NCBI RefSeq assembly: GCF_002197685.1
Contig: NZ_NBBI01000004.1
Coordinates: 1-64,000, forward strand
Source of the DNA: Sphingomonas dokdonensis
GTDB lineage: Bacteria; Pseudomonadota; Alphaproteobacteria; Sphingomonadales; Sphingomonadaceae
Direction: 5' to 3'
Length of the DNA: 64,000 nucleotides
Every line of letters begins with the position of its first letter. Positions within the stretch are counted from its first letter, which is position 1. The notes beneath the pieces were generated by a model, which saw only the letters and a list, made by a program, of their open reading frames with translations, was not told the origin of the DNA and did not search any database. Positions 34,601 through 42,493 of this stretch are shown here, one piece after another. The position numbers were made by a program, and so were the translations under genes.

Positions 34601-35138
34601 CGAGGGTGGCTTCTCGATGGAGGACGTCGAGCTTGGGGTGGCGGTATCCGCAGTGGAAGCGGGCTCACTGAACATTTCGGCGGCGATGCTGATGCGCGCG
34701 GGGTTCAGCTCGCGTCTAGCCGCCATCCATGCCGTCACCGAAACCGGCGCTGAGTTTGGCAGCATGTCCGACCTACGGGCATGGCTGCGCAGCGATCAGG
34801 TGGCGAGCCGCCGGAATGACCCCGAGTGGCCAACATCAGCAACGCACACGTTATGGGTGCAATTCATCGAGAGCCTGACGCCGCAGCAAGGTCGCACCTG
34901 GAGCGCGACCGAGGTCGAGATGGACGTGAAATGGAAAGGTCAACCGCCGTCCATCGGCGTTCCGCTGCGGCTCATGCATCATAAGGGCGAGACATTAGTC
35001 TGTGGCGCCGATTACCAGTTGCTGGGTAAGCTTAAGACGCCGCTCAACCCCGTGCGGCGAGGCGTGACGGTTGCCACGGTCGGTTGGTTCGACGACGTAG
35101 AGCTTCGTTACATCGGACCGGGCGATCTAACCCACTGA
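31650..35138 (+). CDS. hamB: Hachiman helicase subunit HamB
   Basis: The 1162-residue SF2 helicase has Walker A 'LPTSAGKTRVAEL' (about residues 327-340), DEGH box 'VVLDEGHMIG' (about 427-436), a 'CLSAILPDG' motif III and motif VI 'VVGRAGRAYVD' (about 690). N-terminal 300 and C-terminal 400 residues are mostly helical accessory regions. Together with hamA it is a complete two-gene defence locus. Ski2-like helicase order fits HamB. Confidence 0.87.
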   Translation: MATSPEAIAQLIEAATAPGFRNGLLAKGQARAMVWRNGELPAEAPSFSALLTYDLLSYAYSLMTQGLRLLDQGSEGEAARNAFEHAASAIEAVTLRGPPSVERDFHRLMAGACYHLARYAARAFSLLHEGLNEANLSVPERALALLMLRDLDILETLVRDHRLGVAGSEDAMIARLTPAIGSDAATDERDKEMPAPLLQVVDQALADNYMGALGMALLAFERGEAALIDAAVEQLKVGLSSAAELNVVPSWWCHRLTIYLLGDLWSSSFHARLPMQPLNGVAEDWTAYRELFIASLFRRGRAEIDLWPSQVDAATRALDLKDNMVVSLPTSAGKTRVAELCILACLAAGRRVVFVTPLRALSAQTEVTLQRSFQPLGKTVSSLYGAIGVSEVDEDFLRDSDIIVATPEKLDFALRNDPGLLDTVGLVVLDEGHMIGLTEREVRYEVQIQRLLRRSDAKDRRIVCLSAILPDGDQLEDFTAWLTGDQDDGLIKLDWRPTRLRYGEVEWRGDHAKLEISVGAEKPFVPRFLTGTLPKGRRSKLFPGDQRELCIATAWALVADRHSVLIFCPQRRNVEPFARTIVDLAGRGALAPVLEHDPAVLDNAIAIGSEWLGADSPVLACLRLGVAIHHGALPTPYRKEVERLLREGILRVTVSSPTLAQGLNLSATTLIFYGLKRGSDPIDIAEFRNVVGRAGRAYVDVEGLVLMPMFDRLSTRRADWAAMVASAKGKEMESGLVRLLLFLMQRIVTKAGVKSLSAAKEYLAGTTVWDFPVLNTEGPDVRAQEEVRWANYLTTLDTALLSMLGEQDVADDQIEVMLDEVLTCSLWTRRLRHRTDLVQQLLKSGLAARARFIWRRTSDVQRRGYFLAGVGLETGEALDAAAPELNELLTQANGAILLADAEVAITSITRFAECVFGIAPFTPDSLPANWKAILRLWLEGKALAGLAAGREDEVLKFVEQALVYKLPWAMEAVRVRGLAHNDTLEGGFSMEDVELGVAVSAVEAGSLNISAAMLMRAGFSSRLAAIHAVTETGAEFGSMSDLRAWLRSDQVASRRNDPEWPTSATHTLWVQFIESLTPQQGRTWSATEVEMDVKWKGQPPSIGVPLRLMHHKGETLVCGADYQLLGKLKTPLNPVRRGVTVATVGWFDDVELRYIGPGDLTH

Positions 35139-35172
35139 CGCCTTGACGAGCCGCAGTACCAGAAGACGAGTT

Positions 35173-35631
35173 CTAAATTGGTGGCGGCTCGTATTCTGCG
35201 CGGCGACGCGCGCGCTCAAGGTCAAAGACAAAGGTTGGCCAGGACTTATCCGCATTCACAGGCCGCTCCCGAAGGCGACCGGCGAGCTCGTTCCGAATGT
35301 CTGCCGCATCTTCCCGCAGCGGGCAATCCGTCAATCGCCACACAATGAGGCGGGTCAACCAAAGCACTGGCCGTGCGCTGAAGCTTGCCGCGAGCAGGAG
35401 ACGCCCTGGGACATGGGCGGGTCCGAGCACCCATGTCGTCAGGGCAAATAGAAGCAGCACGAGCACAGCGATCATCGAGATGGCAACGCGCGGCCGTAGG
35501 CGCACCAGCATGGGCAATTGCCAGACATCCTGGACAATACCGACAAGCGGCCAGAATAGCGCGGGTGACAGCGCAACCGCGATCACGAGTGCAAGGACCT
35601 GACCGAGCGGAGTAGTCGCTAACCAGGTCAC
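35173..35631 (-). CDS. Three-helix membrane protein, unknown
   Basis: The 152-residue protein has hydrophobic segments near residues 11-35, 50-72 and 78-96, then a soluble charged tail (100-152). Its ATG overlaps the stop of the upstream membrane gene by 4 bp, so it is the last gene of a three-gene leftward operon converging on hamB. No family recognised. Confidence 0.7.
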   Translation of the reverse strand: MTWLATTPLGQVLALVIAVALSPALFWPLVGIVQDVWQLPMLVRLRPRVAISMIAVLVLLLFALTTWVLGPAHVPGRLLLAASFSARPVLWLTRLIVWRLTDCPLREDAADIRNELAGRLRERPVNADKSWPTFVFDLERARRRAEYEPPPI

Positions 35632-36473
35632 GAAGTCGCCTCTTCGTCGGCCGCACCGGGCGCGATCTCCTCTAGAAGACTCTGCGCGACGCTATGGACC
35701 ACGACATTGGTGATGACCCGCGCGTCAAGCTGCACGACTCCGCCCACGGCATCCTTGCCGTGGAGAGTGAACCCGGTCGGCCGATCGAACTCTCCGGCTT
35801 CCTCCCAAAACCGCCATGGCCACCGTGATGGCTTGGTTGGGAAGGACCCGAGCTGATAAAGGAAACGCTCTGGCCGCGCGAGCGCGATGGAGACCAGTTC
35901 GCCGTTCACGCCTTGGCGCGCATCGATCACGATCCCCTTGTAGGCGACGCCGTAGCCGTCGCTCATGGTCGAAGTGAAAATGTGACCAATGGGAGCGTAG
36001 CCATTTTCGGCCGGACGGGTGATGTGCTGGAAAACCCATCCCTGCCCCGTCCAGTCGAGCGGCTCGAGCAAAAGGTCGAACGTTTCGCTTCCGACGAATG
36101 CCAACACGGCGAATACCTCGAAGGCGAGCAGCGCGGCCGTCGCGATTGCCGTGGTCGCAGGCATCGCGTTACCGCTGGTCACTGCCGCGTAGTAGGCGCC
36201 TACGGGGTTCGTCACCGCGGGACCAAGGTCGAGTTTAGGGAAAGCCTGGTTTATCGCTAGACCCGCGTCTATGACGCCGGCTACGACGAGATAGCCGAGA
36301 TAGTGGGTCATGATCGACAGGATCACTGCGGCAACCAAAGCGTTTACCGTCGTGAGTTGCTGCTCGGGTCGGCGGGCGCCTGCTCGACCAACACGAAAAT
36401 TAAAGGCGGCGAGGGCGACTAGTCCAGGTAACAGAATTATGACGCTCGCAAGGAAGCCCAGCGTGAGCGGCAT
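35628..36473 (-). CDS. Membrane protein, tentatively DUF6338-like
   Basis: The 281-residue protein has an N-terminal transmembrane helix with a 'LPGLVALAAF' motif. Two or three further helices lie within 45-135. A soluble C-terminal domain (about 140-281, 'SDGYGVAYKGIVIDARQ') looks like a small beta-rich ligand or scaffold domain. I associate the PG-containing first helix plus such a tail with DUF6338, without certainty. Middle gene of the operon next to Hachiman. Confidence 0.65.
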   Translation of the reverse strand: MPLTLGFLASVIILLPGLVALAAFNFRVGRAGARRPEQQLTTVNALVAAVILSIMTHYLGYLVVAGVIDAGLAINQAFPKLDLGPAVTNPVGAYYAAVTSGNAMPATTAIATAALLAFEVFAVLAFVGSETFDLLLEPLDWTGQGWVFQHITRPAENGYAPIGHIFTSTMSDGYGVAYKGIVIDARQGVNGELVSIALARPERFLYQLGSFPTKPSRWPWRFWEEAGEFDRPTGFTLHGKDAVGGVVQLDARVITNVVVHSVAQSLLEEIAPGAADEEATS

Positions 36474-36475
36474 TC

Positions 36476-36664
36476 CTACTTCTTCGGTGCAGCGGCGCCC
36501 GGTTTGAAGGAGTACCGGCCATTGGCGGCATCCCGAACGACGTGGCCCTTGCCCTTTGCCTCGCGCCGTTCCCTTTCCAGGCGGATCAGCTCGGAGTAGC
36601 CGCCAACCTTCCGCGCGGCTTCCCCGGCGCGGCGCTGCTCACCAATGGTCATGATCGTCGCCAT
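36476..36664 (-). CDS. Small charged protein, first gene of membrane operon
   Basis: The 62-residue product is a charged helix ('YSELIRLERERREAKGK') followed by a basic, Gly/Ala/Pro tail. It ends 2 bp before the DUF6338-like gene. It may regulate or bind its partner; function unknown. Confidence 0.55.
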   Translation of the reverse strand: MATIMTIGEQRRAGEAARKVGGYSELIRLERERREAKGKGHVVRDAANGRYSFKPGAAAPKK

Positions 36665-37318
36665 AACAGGCTATGTAAAGCTTCGCAGGATCATCGTCCA
36701 GTGAACTCGCCGGAGCCTCAAAAGTGCCCTGGCCGTCAGTCGCCTGTGACCTCCACAGGGGTGCTCGCGCATAAACGTAACATGCGGCGTCAAGCGGTAG
36801 CGGACAGGCTGTTTACTACCATCAACAGGTGTTCGTGACGCGCCGGCTGGTTCCTGAACGAGCGGCAGTTTACCGCATCCGACCGCCAGAAAGCGGAGGG
36901 ACTGCGTTCCACCCACCTTCGTCGCGCTTCGGATTGATCGCACAACCTGCCTATTGCCGCTCCTGCTCCTCGAACCTTAACGCAGTGAGTCTTTTCAGGC
37001 TTGCACATATTCCGACATGTTCCATCTGCCCAGAGGGGGCTTCGAGGTACAGAGAGCGAAAATGTCGGAAAACAGCGAGATAAAGCCGCTGTCTCTTAAT
37101 CAGCGGGTCCTTGGTTCGAGCCCAAGTGCGTCCACCACCTTTTCCCCAGCGATAACAGGCGTTTAGCTACCCCTTGCGGGGCCGCGCTGTGTGGTCATTA
37201 GCGCGCTCATAAGGCCGTCGTAAGTACCAGCTAGGGGCGGCGCACATCAGGCCCCAACCTTCCCCCAATCCGTACTGTTTGATACGCCTGATCCTCCACA
37301 CACACGGGGGAGTCGTCA
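36665..37318. other. Intergenic region spanning the element junction
   Basis: No convincing gene is seen in these 654 bp. The first half upstream of the membrane operon is less GC-rich than neighbouring genes. The tRNA-derived repeat lies at 37093-37137. After it come an arm-type CGTAAGT (37219-37225) and the restriction gene's promoter region. Confidence 0.5.
37093..37137 (+). repeat. Left attachment repeat (3' part of tRNA-Lys CTT)
   Basis: The segment holds an anticodon loop of the CTCTTAA type, a T-arm (CTTGG stem, 7-nt loop, CCAAG) and acceptor strand TGCGTCC followed by ACCA. It is the 3' half of tRNA-Lys(CTT). The upstream bases do not supply a matching 5' half, so it is not a complete tRNA. 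Identical to 46827-46871. Confidence 0.85.
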
Positions 37319-38164
37319 GTGGCGGGGGAAGTCGAGTTCAAGGGCAAAGGACAGGCGCTTCGGTTGGGCATCCAGCAGGAGCTGGGGGGTGGCCCGCTGA
37401 CCATCTTCGGAGCAGCAGCTCAGAAGCACGATCTGTCCATTCGCGAGGTGACGGCGGGTGTGCTGGTAAAGCTGGCCGAGGAGTTTCCGAACCTAGAGTT
37501 TCAGCTTCGCACTTCTCTCAGCAAGCGAGAGATCAACACCAAGCTGCGCGGCTTCGACGCTCGGCTGGGGCAGGCTCTTTTCGTTGAGAGCGCAAGCATA
37601 CGCCCGGATGGCGGTATAACCGAAGTGAAGGATCGGCACGGCAAATGGCGTATCGTGCTAGTCGGGGAGTCGAAGCACCAGGGCAACGACGTGGAGAAAA
37701 TTCTCGCGGGAGTGTTGCAGGGCAAGAACAAGGACCAGGACTTCATGGCGGCCGGCAATGCCATCGAAAGAATGCACAAAAACGTCTTAGAGCTGCGGAA
37801 CTTCATGCTCGATGAGCAGCACTTTCCCTACGTCGTATTCCTGCAAGGCTCGAATTTCGCCACGGAGTCCTTCGATGTAACACGTCCGGACGGACGTGTG
37901 GTTAGGATCGTCCACGACTCTGGCTTACTCAACCGCATCGACCGCCTTACGGCCAGCAGCTTGTCGCGCGAGATCAACCAGAATTACTGCGAGAATATCA
38001 CTGTCCGTGCCGGGGGCCATGACCACATGTTCCAGATCGCTTCTCTCTACTGCAAGGCGCACCCGTGGGAGGCCAAGGAGATGGCGGACAGAATGCTGGA
38101 GGTGGCGCGAACCTCGATACGCGTCCTTGCCCAAGACCTCGATTTCGGCGAGAACGCGGCATGA
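37319..38164 (+). CDS. EcoRI/RsrI-family type II restriction endonuclease
   Basis: The 281-residue protein aligns from memory with R.EcoRI and R.RsrI throughout, for example 'IRPDGGITEVKD', 'GESKHQGNDVEKI', 'QDFMAAGNAIERMHKN' and 'ITRPDGRVV'-like text near 194. Active-site residues D97, E117 and K119 correspond to EcoRI D91, E111 and K113. It is expected to cut GAATTC. Start at GTG 37319 with GGGGGAG upstream. The methylase follows after 70 bp. Confidence 0.92.
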   Translation: MAGEVEFKGKGQALRLGIQQELGGGPLTIFGAAAQKHDLSIREVTAGVLVKLAEEFPNLEFQLRTSLSKREINTKLRGFDARLGQALFVESASIRPDGGITEVKDRHGKWRIVLVGESKHQGNDVEKILAGVLQGKNKDQDFMAAGNAIERMHKNVLELRNFMLDEQHFPYVVFLQGSNFATESFDVTRPDGRVVRIVHDSGLLNRIDRLTASSLSREINQNYCENITVRAGGHDHMFQIASLYCKAHPWEAKEMADRMLEVARTSIRVLAQDLDFGENAA

Positions 38165-38234
38165 ACACGTGACCCGTAGCGAGCGTATCGCGCGGCGGCA
38201 CGGTAACCTAAAGCACCCGAGAGAGACATTCTAA

Positions 38235-39209
<975 letters not shown>

Positions 39210-39304
39210 AACGAAAACCATAGCTTACGCGGACCGCCGACTGATTTAATGTTCGACGGAGATCAATGCGGGCGGGGCCGGTTGCCGACCGGCCCCTACG
39301 CACG

Positions 39305-39442
39305 TCATTTCTTCTTCTTGTCCGGCCGCTGCGACAGGGCCGACCCCGCCGCCGTCTTCGAGTCCTTGCCGGTGCGACCATCGCGGAGGACATTGGAGGC
39401 GGCCTTGCCCGCCTTCGCGCTCGTGTGCTCGTTATTCGCCAT
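39305..39442 (-). CDS. 45-residue conserved-type small basic protein
   Basis: The product reads 'MANNEHTSAKAGKAASNVLR' followed by a Ser/Lys/Ala stretch and an 'RPDKKKK' end. This matches a widespread small-protein type with an 'S.lsQRPDKK' end. GGAG with 8-nt spacing precedes the ATG at 39442. Function unknown. Confidence 0.7.
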   Translation of the reverse strand: MANNEHTSAKAGKAASNVLRDGRTGKDSKTAAGSALSQRPDKKKK

Positions 39443-39536
39443 CGTTCAGGCTCCAAGCTCACACCATCTTGTGGTGCAATCTGGTGAACGGCCTATTAGT
39501 TGATTTGTTCCCCGCCCGTTCTCTCACTTTGGCATC

Positions 39537-39573
39537 AGCGCCCCGCTCCCGAGGAGTGCAGGTGCGGGGCGCT
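39537..39573 (-). terminator. Hairpin after the satellite small-gene operon
   Basis: AGCGCCCCGC (39537-39546) and GCGGGGCGCT (39564-39573) form a perfect 10-bp stem. It lies downstream of the leftward operon ending at 39654. No U-run follows, so termination strength is uncertain. Confidence 0.5.
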
Positions 39574-39653
39574 GCCGATGGACGCGCGGCGGGAGTCTAG
39601 CACCACCGCGCCCACTAGGTCGATCACTGGCCCGTGTCCGCAACCGACTGTAC

Positions 39654-39974
39654 CTAGATCGCCTCCTTGCACGGATCACACATGCGTACCCGAGCCACGT
39701 CGGCGGAGAAGAACGGGCGGCTGCACCGCAGGCAGGAGCGCCAGCCCACATGCCTGACCACTCGCGGGGGGTGTCGGTCGGCGTCCAGCACAGGCTCGCG
39801 CCGGGTGCCGCCGTCCCACGGCCACTGCCGCGGCTCCACGAACCCCAGGCCGTCCGCGCCCCGCGTCCGCCGCTCCCGCGTGCTGGGCGCTGCCACCGGC
39901 TGCTGGCGCGCGGACACCCCCTGCTGCTCGCGCCACAGCGCAAGCCATTCGGGCACGGGTGCGTGCGTGGTCAC
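39654..39974 (-). CDS. Small zinc-knuckle protein
   Basis: The 106-residue product ends with a four-cysteine knuckle ('CLRCSRPFFSADVARVRMC' then 'DPC'). Similar C-terminal Cx2C...Cx2C ends are common in alphaproteobacterial phage genes. It starts at GTG 39974, coupled by GTGA to the gene before; the frame upstream is antisense noise. Possibly nucleic-acid binding. Confidence 0.65.
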   Translation of the reverse strand: MTTHAPVPEWLALWREQQGVSARQQPVAAPSTRERRTRGADGLGFVEPRQWPWDGGTRREPVLDADRHPPRVVRHVGWRSCLRCSRPFFSADVARVRMCDPCKEAI

Positions 39975-40192
39975 CGCCACAGGTCCCAGCACCGATCGGT
40001 GTGCCAGCGGACGATGATCGTGATCAGGTGCTCGCCGTCCAGTCGGTCGAGCGTCCCCGCGTCCATCATGGCCCGCCACGCAGCCGCCATGTGCTCCAGC
40101 GAGCCGTAGTCGCGCTCGAACGGCGACGGCACGGGGGTGTCGGTGCGCTCCAGCCGCCCGACCCGCGCCAGCATGGAGCGGACGCGCGCCAC
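39971..40192 (-). CDS. Small satellite protein, unknown
   Basis: The 73-residue protein starts at GTG 40192, 1 bp after the preceding stop. Its N-terminus ('MARVRSMLARVGRL', then 'PFERD') resembles that of the preceding small gene, suggesting duplication. The rest is helical ('LEHMAAAWRAMMDAGTLDRL'). Confidence 0.6.
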   Translation of the reverse strand: MARVRSMLARVGRLERTDTPVPSPFERDYGSLEHMAAAWRAMMDAGTLDRLDGEHLITIIVRWHTDRCWDLWR

Positions 40193-40193
40193 G

Positions 40194-40358
40194 TCAGTCG
40201 GTGACCGTGCGAGGGTCGCTGCGGGCCGGTGCCTGGGCGGCAGACTCGGCCTCCGCGCGCTCCGCCGTGCGGTCGCGCTCGAACAGCGACCGAACCGGAG
40301 GCTTTGGGTCCAGCAGGCTTCCTACGTGTGCCAACAGGGGGCGTACCCGGCGCGCCAT
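40194..40358 (-). CDS. Small satellite protein, unknown
   Basis: The 54-residue product begins 'MARRVRPLLAHVGSLLD' and contains 'LFERD', as in the next gene. It starts 1 bp after the stop of the upstream gene. Function unknown. Confidence 0.5.
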   Translation of the reverse strand: MARRVRPLLAHVGSLLDPKPPVRSLFERDRTAERAEAESAAQAPARSDPRTVTD

Positions 40359-40359
40359 C

Positions 40360-40734
40360 CTAGGCCCTGACCACACCCATGTCGGTCAGCAGCGCCAGGG
40401 CGTCCGCCCGTGCGTCGTGGTCACCGGTGTTCCGCACCACGTCCGTGAGCGTGTCGCGGACCAGCCGCAGGTCGGCGGCGTCCATCGGCTGCGGGTGGTC
40501 GGGCACCGTGATCCCAAGCATGACGCGCGCCTCTGTGCCGGTGAGCGGCAGCACCTTGACCTGGCACGGGTGGTCGCGGTGGAAGGCGCGCGCTCGCGCC
40601 AGGGCAGCGTCGTAGTCGGTGATCGGGTCCAGCGCGGCGCGCCTGCCGTCCACGAGGGTCACCACGAACAGGTCGATCTTCCCCGGTTGGATCGTCGTGC
40701 AGCGGTGGCGCGGCTCCCAGGACGCGTAGGTCAT
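40360..40734 (-). CDS. Hypothetical satellite protein
   Basis: The 124-residue protein has a beta-rich N-terminal half ('GKIDLFVVTLVDGRRAAL') and a helical C-terminus with 'DARADALALLTDMGV'. It overlaps the DUF5681-like gene by 4 bp (ATGA). No family recognised. Confidence 0.62.
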   Translation of the reverse strand: MTYASWEPRHRCTTIQPGKIDLFVVTLVDGRRAALDPITDYDAALARARAFHRDHPCQVKVLPLTGTEARVMLGITVPDHPQPMDAADLRLVRDTLTDVVRNTGDHDARADALALLTDMGVVRA

Positions 40735-41255
40735 GCTCGTCTCTCCTGCTCCAGCGCCGCCAGGCGCTTCTCGAGTTCGTCCGTGGCGCGGATGCTGGAC
40801 AGCGCGCCGATGGCCTCGATGATCTGGCGACCCACATCGGGGGCGACGACGCCGCCCGCTATGGCCGCGAGCACCTGCTCGACCTGCGTGGCCACCGGGG
40901 CCGTCGGATCGAAGTCGAAGGTCACCTTCTCAGCCTGAGACCGCAGCGCGGGCAGCACGCGCGCGAGGATCAGGGAGGCCGCGCCGACCTCCCCCTCCAG
41001 CGCCTTCTCGACCAGGGCCGAGACGATGGACTCCGCGTCCGCGAGCATCCGCTGGGCGATCTTGGCCCGCTTGTCCACGATGCCCCGCGGACGGCCAGCC
41101 GGGTTCGGGCTGCGCATTCCCGGCGTCCAGGCGCGGCTGGCAGGCTTGGGCAGTGCCGGGGGCTGCGGCGCGGACTGCGGCTGGACAGGCAGCGACACCG
41201 CCGCCTGGGCACCGTCCAGCCAGGGCGGCGGGTAGTAGGTCTGTGCCTCGCTCAC
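40731..41255 (-). CDS. DUF5681/small-terminase-like protein
   Basis: The 174-residue protein has a Pro-rich N-terminus, then 'SPNPAGRPRGIVDKRAKIAQRM', the NPAGRP signature of DUF5681. A helical region follows ('LEGEVGAASLILARVLPAL') and a C-terminal coiled-coil-like end ('DELEKRLAALEQERRA'). DUF5681 proteins often sit near terminases and resemble small terminases. In a satellite this could redirect packaging; inference only. Confidence 0.65.
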   Translation of the reverse strand: MSEAQTYYPPPWLDGAQAAVSLPVQPQSAPQPPALPKPASRAWTPGMRSPNPAGRPRGIVDKRAKIAQRMLADAESIVSALVEKALEGEVGAASLILARVLPALRSQAEKVTFDFDPTAPVATQVEQVLAAIAGGVVAPDVGRQIIEAIGALSSIRATDELEKRLAALEQERRA

Positions 41256-41277
41256 TGTGCTGGCTCCCCTGTTCAGA

Positions 41278-41994
41278 TCAGTTCTGGATCAGTCTGACCG
41301 TGAGCGCCTTGTCGGCACGGGCCTTCGCCTGGCGCAGCGCCTGCACCTCGTGCGGCTTCGCGCCGACCGCCTGCTCCAGCGCAGTGAAAATCATGCCGCC
41401 GCGGTTGCCGAGGAGCTTGAGCGCACCCTGCATGACCGCCAGCTTGGCGGCCTCCTCCGGTGCGGCCTGCTCGTGGTATTTCCGCAGCAGTGCCGCGTGG
41501 CCCTCCGGCGTCAGCCCGCACAGGTACGAGGGACCGGCGAGCGCGGCCTCAGCGGTCACCAAGTCGCCGCGCGTGATGGCAGCGAACACGAAGCCCGGTC
41601 GGTCGGACTCCGGCATCGCCCGGATGTAGGCGCGTATCTCAGCTGCGATGGGGTGGGCCGCACGCGCGTTGACGGGCGCGTTCAGCTTCTCCTCGATCTG
41701 CGCGATGCCCTTGGACAGGTTGGAGTGCTCGGTGTCGAACAAGGCCGCGCACTTCTTGAAGACGCGCTGCGCCATGTCGTCCACCTTGATGGTGCGACCG
41801 GCCTCGGTCATCGACAGGTCGCGCTTCACCGCCTCGCCCGCGTCGAACACGGCAGCGACCCCTTCGTACGCCTCCTTGAGAGCGCGCTCTGCCCCCGCGA
41901 CGTACCCCTTGGTGGCGTCGTCATAGCCGGGGAGATTGGTCACGTTGGCGGGATGGAGGCTAGGCGTGACGCGATTGTCGAGCTTGATGGACAT
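41278..41994 (-). CDS. Hypothetical satellite protein, first of the small-gene operon
   Basis: The 238-residue, largely helical protein ('YVAGAERALKEAYEGVAAVF', 'ALEQAVGAKPHEVQALRQAK') has no recognised domain. GGGAG precedes the ATG at 41994 with 6-nt spacing. It heads the leftward operon that ends at 39654; size and helicity would suit a capsid-interference or scaffold-like role, but nothing proves this. Confidence 0.65.
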   Translation of the reverse strand: MSIKLDNRVTPSLHPANVTNLPGYDDATKGYVAGAERALKEAYEGVAAVFDAGEAVKRDLSMTEAGRTIKVDDMAQRVFKKCAALFDTEHSNLSKGIAQIEEKLNAPVNARAAHPIAAEIRAYIRAMPESDRPGFVFAAITRGDLVTAEAALAGPSYLCGLTPEGHAALLRKYHEQAAPEEAAKLAVMQGALKLLGNRGGMIFTALEQAVGAKPHEVQALRQAKARADKALTVRLIQN

Positions 41995-42493
41995 GGGGGG
42001 CTCCCTGATTGAACCCGCTTACGGTACGCTGACCCCCTACTGTTGTCTCGCTGTTTTCCGTTGCATCACAATCACTTAGCATCGCGCACCCGCTGATTGG
42101 GTATCAGTCTGCGGGTGCGCTCGTGCCGGTGACCACAGGTGGCGAGCCGGTCTGATTGGCGCATCGTCGCGACTGTCGCGGGCCGTCGCAGGGGGTCGCG
42201 ACGGCAGAAACCGCGGTTTTCCGCGGGCTGCGGCCCTATCGTCGCAATCGTAGCGGAATTGGGGTGCATGGGTGGCCCGCCGGGGTGGGTGCACCAGGAG
42301 GAGGAGGAGATTATGTTCTATAGCTCGTACAGCGACGCTCCCATTGCGACTGCCCCCGCGCATGGCCCCCCTGCTACCGCGACGATCGCGACGATCACGC
42401 TCAAACCCGCAGAAAACCGCGGTTGTCTCCCGCGACGATGGTCGCGACGATCGCGCTTTTCGGTTGCGACGATCCGCGACGATAGCGCGGTCA
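41995..42493. other. Presumed replication origin with GCGACGAT iterons
   Basis: No convincing gene is seen in these 499 bp. Six GCGACGAT copies lie on the plus strand (starts 42379, 42388, 42432, 42444, 42466, 42476) and two on the minus (42163-42170, 42238-42245). Two palindromes with core AACCGCGGTT lie at 42208-42219 and 42415-42424 inside a large imperfect inverted repeat. The block abuts the end of the DUF3987 gene. This fits an origin recognised by a satellite initiator. Confidence 0.6.

Larger units (their letters stand above)
1..37137. mobile_element. Lambda-like prophage plus accessory region (left end outside window)
   Basis: A contiguous late operon from terminase to lysozyme runs from about 2.0 to 26.2 kb in the order typical of lambda-like siphophages. 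An accessory block with Hachiman defence follows. The right limit is set at the tRNA-Lys-type repeat at 37093-37137; that choice is an inference, because no integrase or left attachment site of this element is in the window. It is possible that the phage proper ends near 27-30 kb and that the rest is a separate insertion. Confidence 0.75.
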
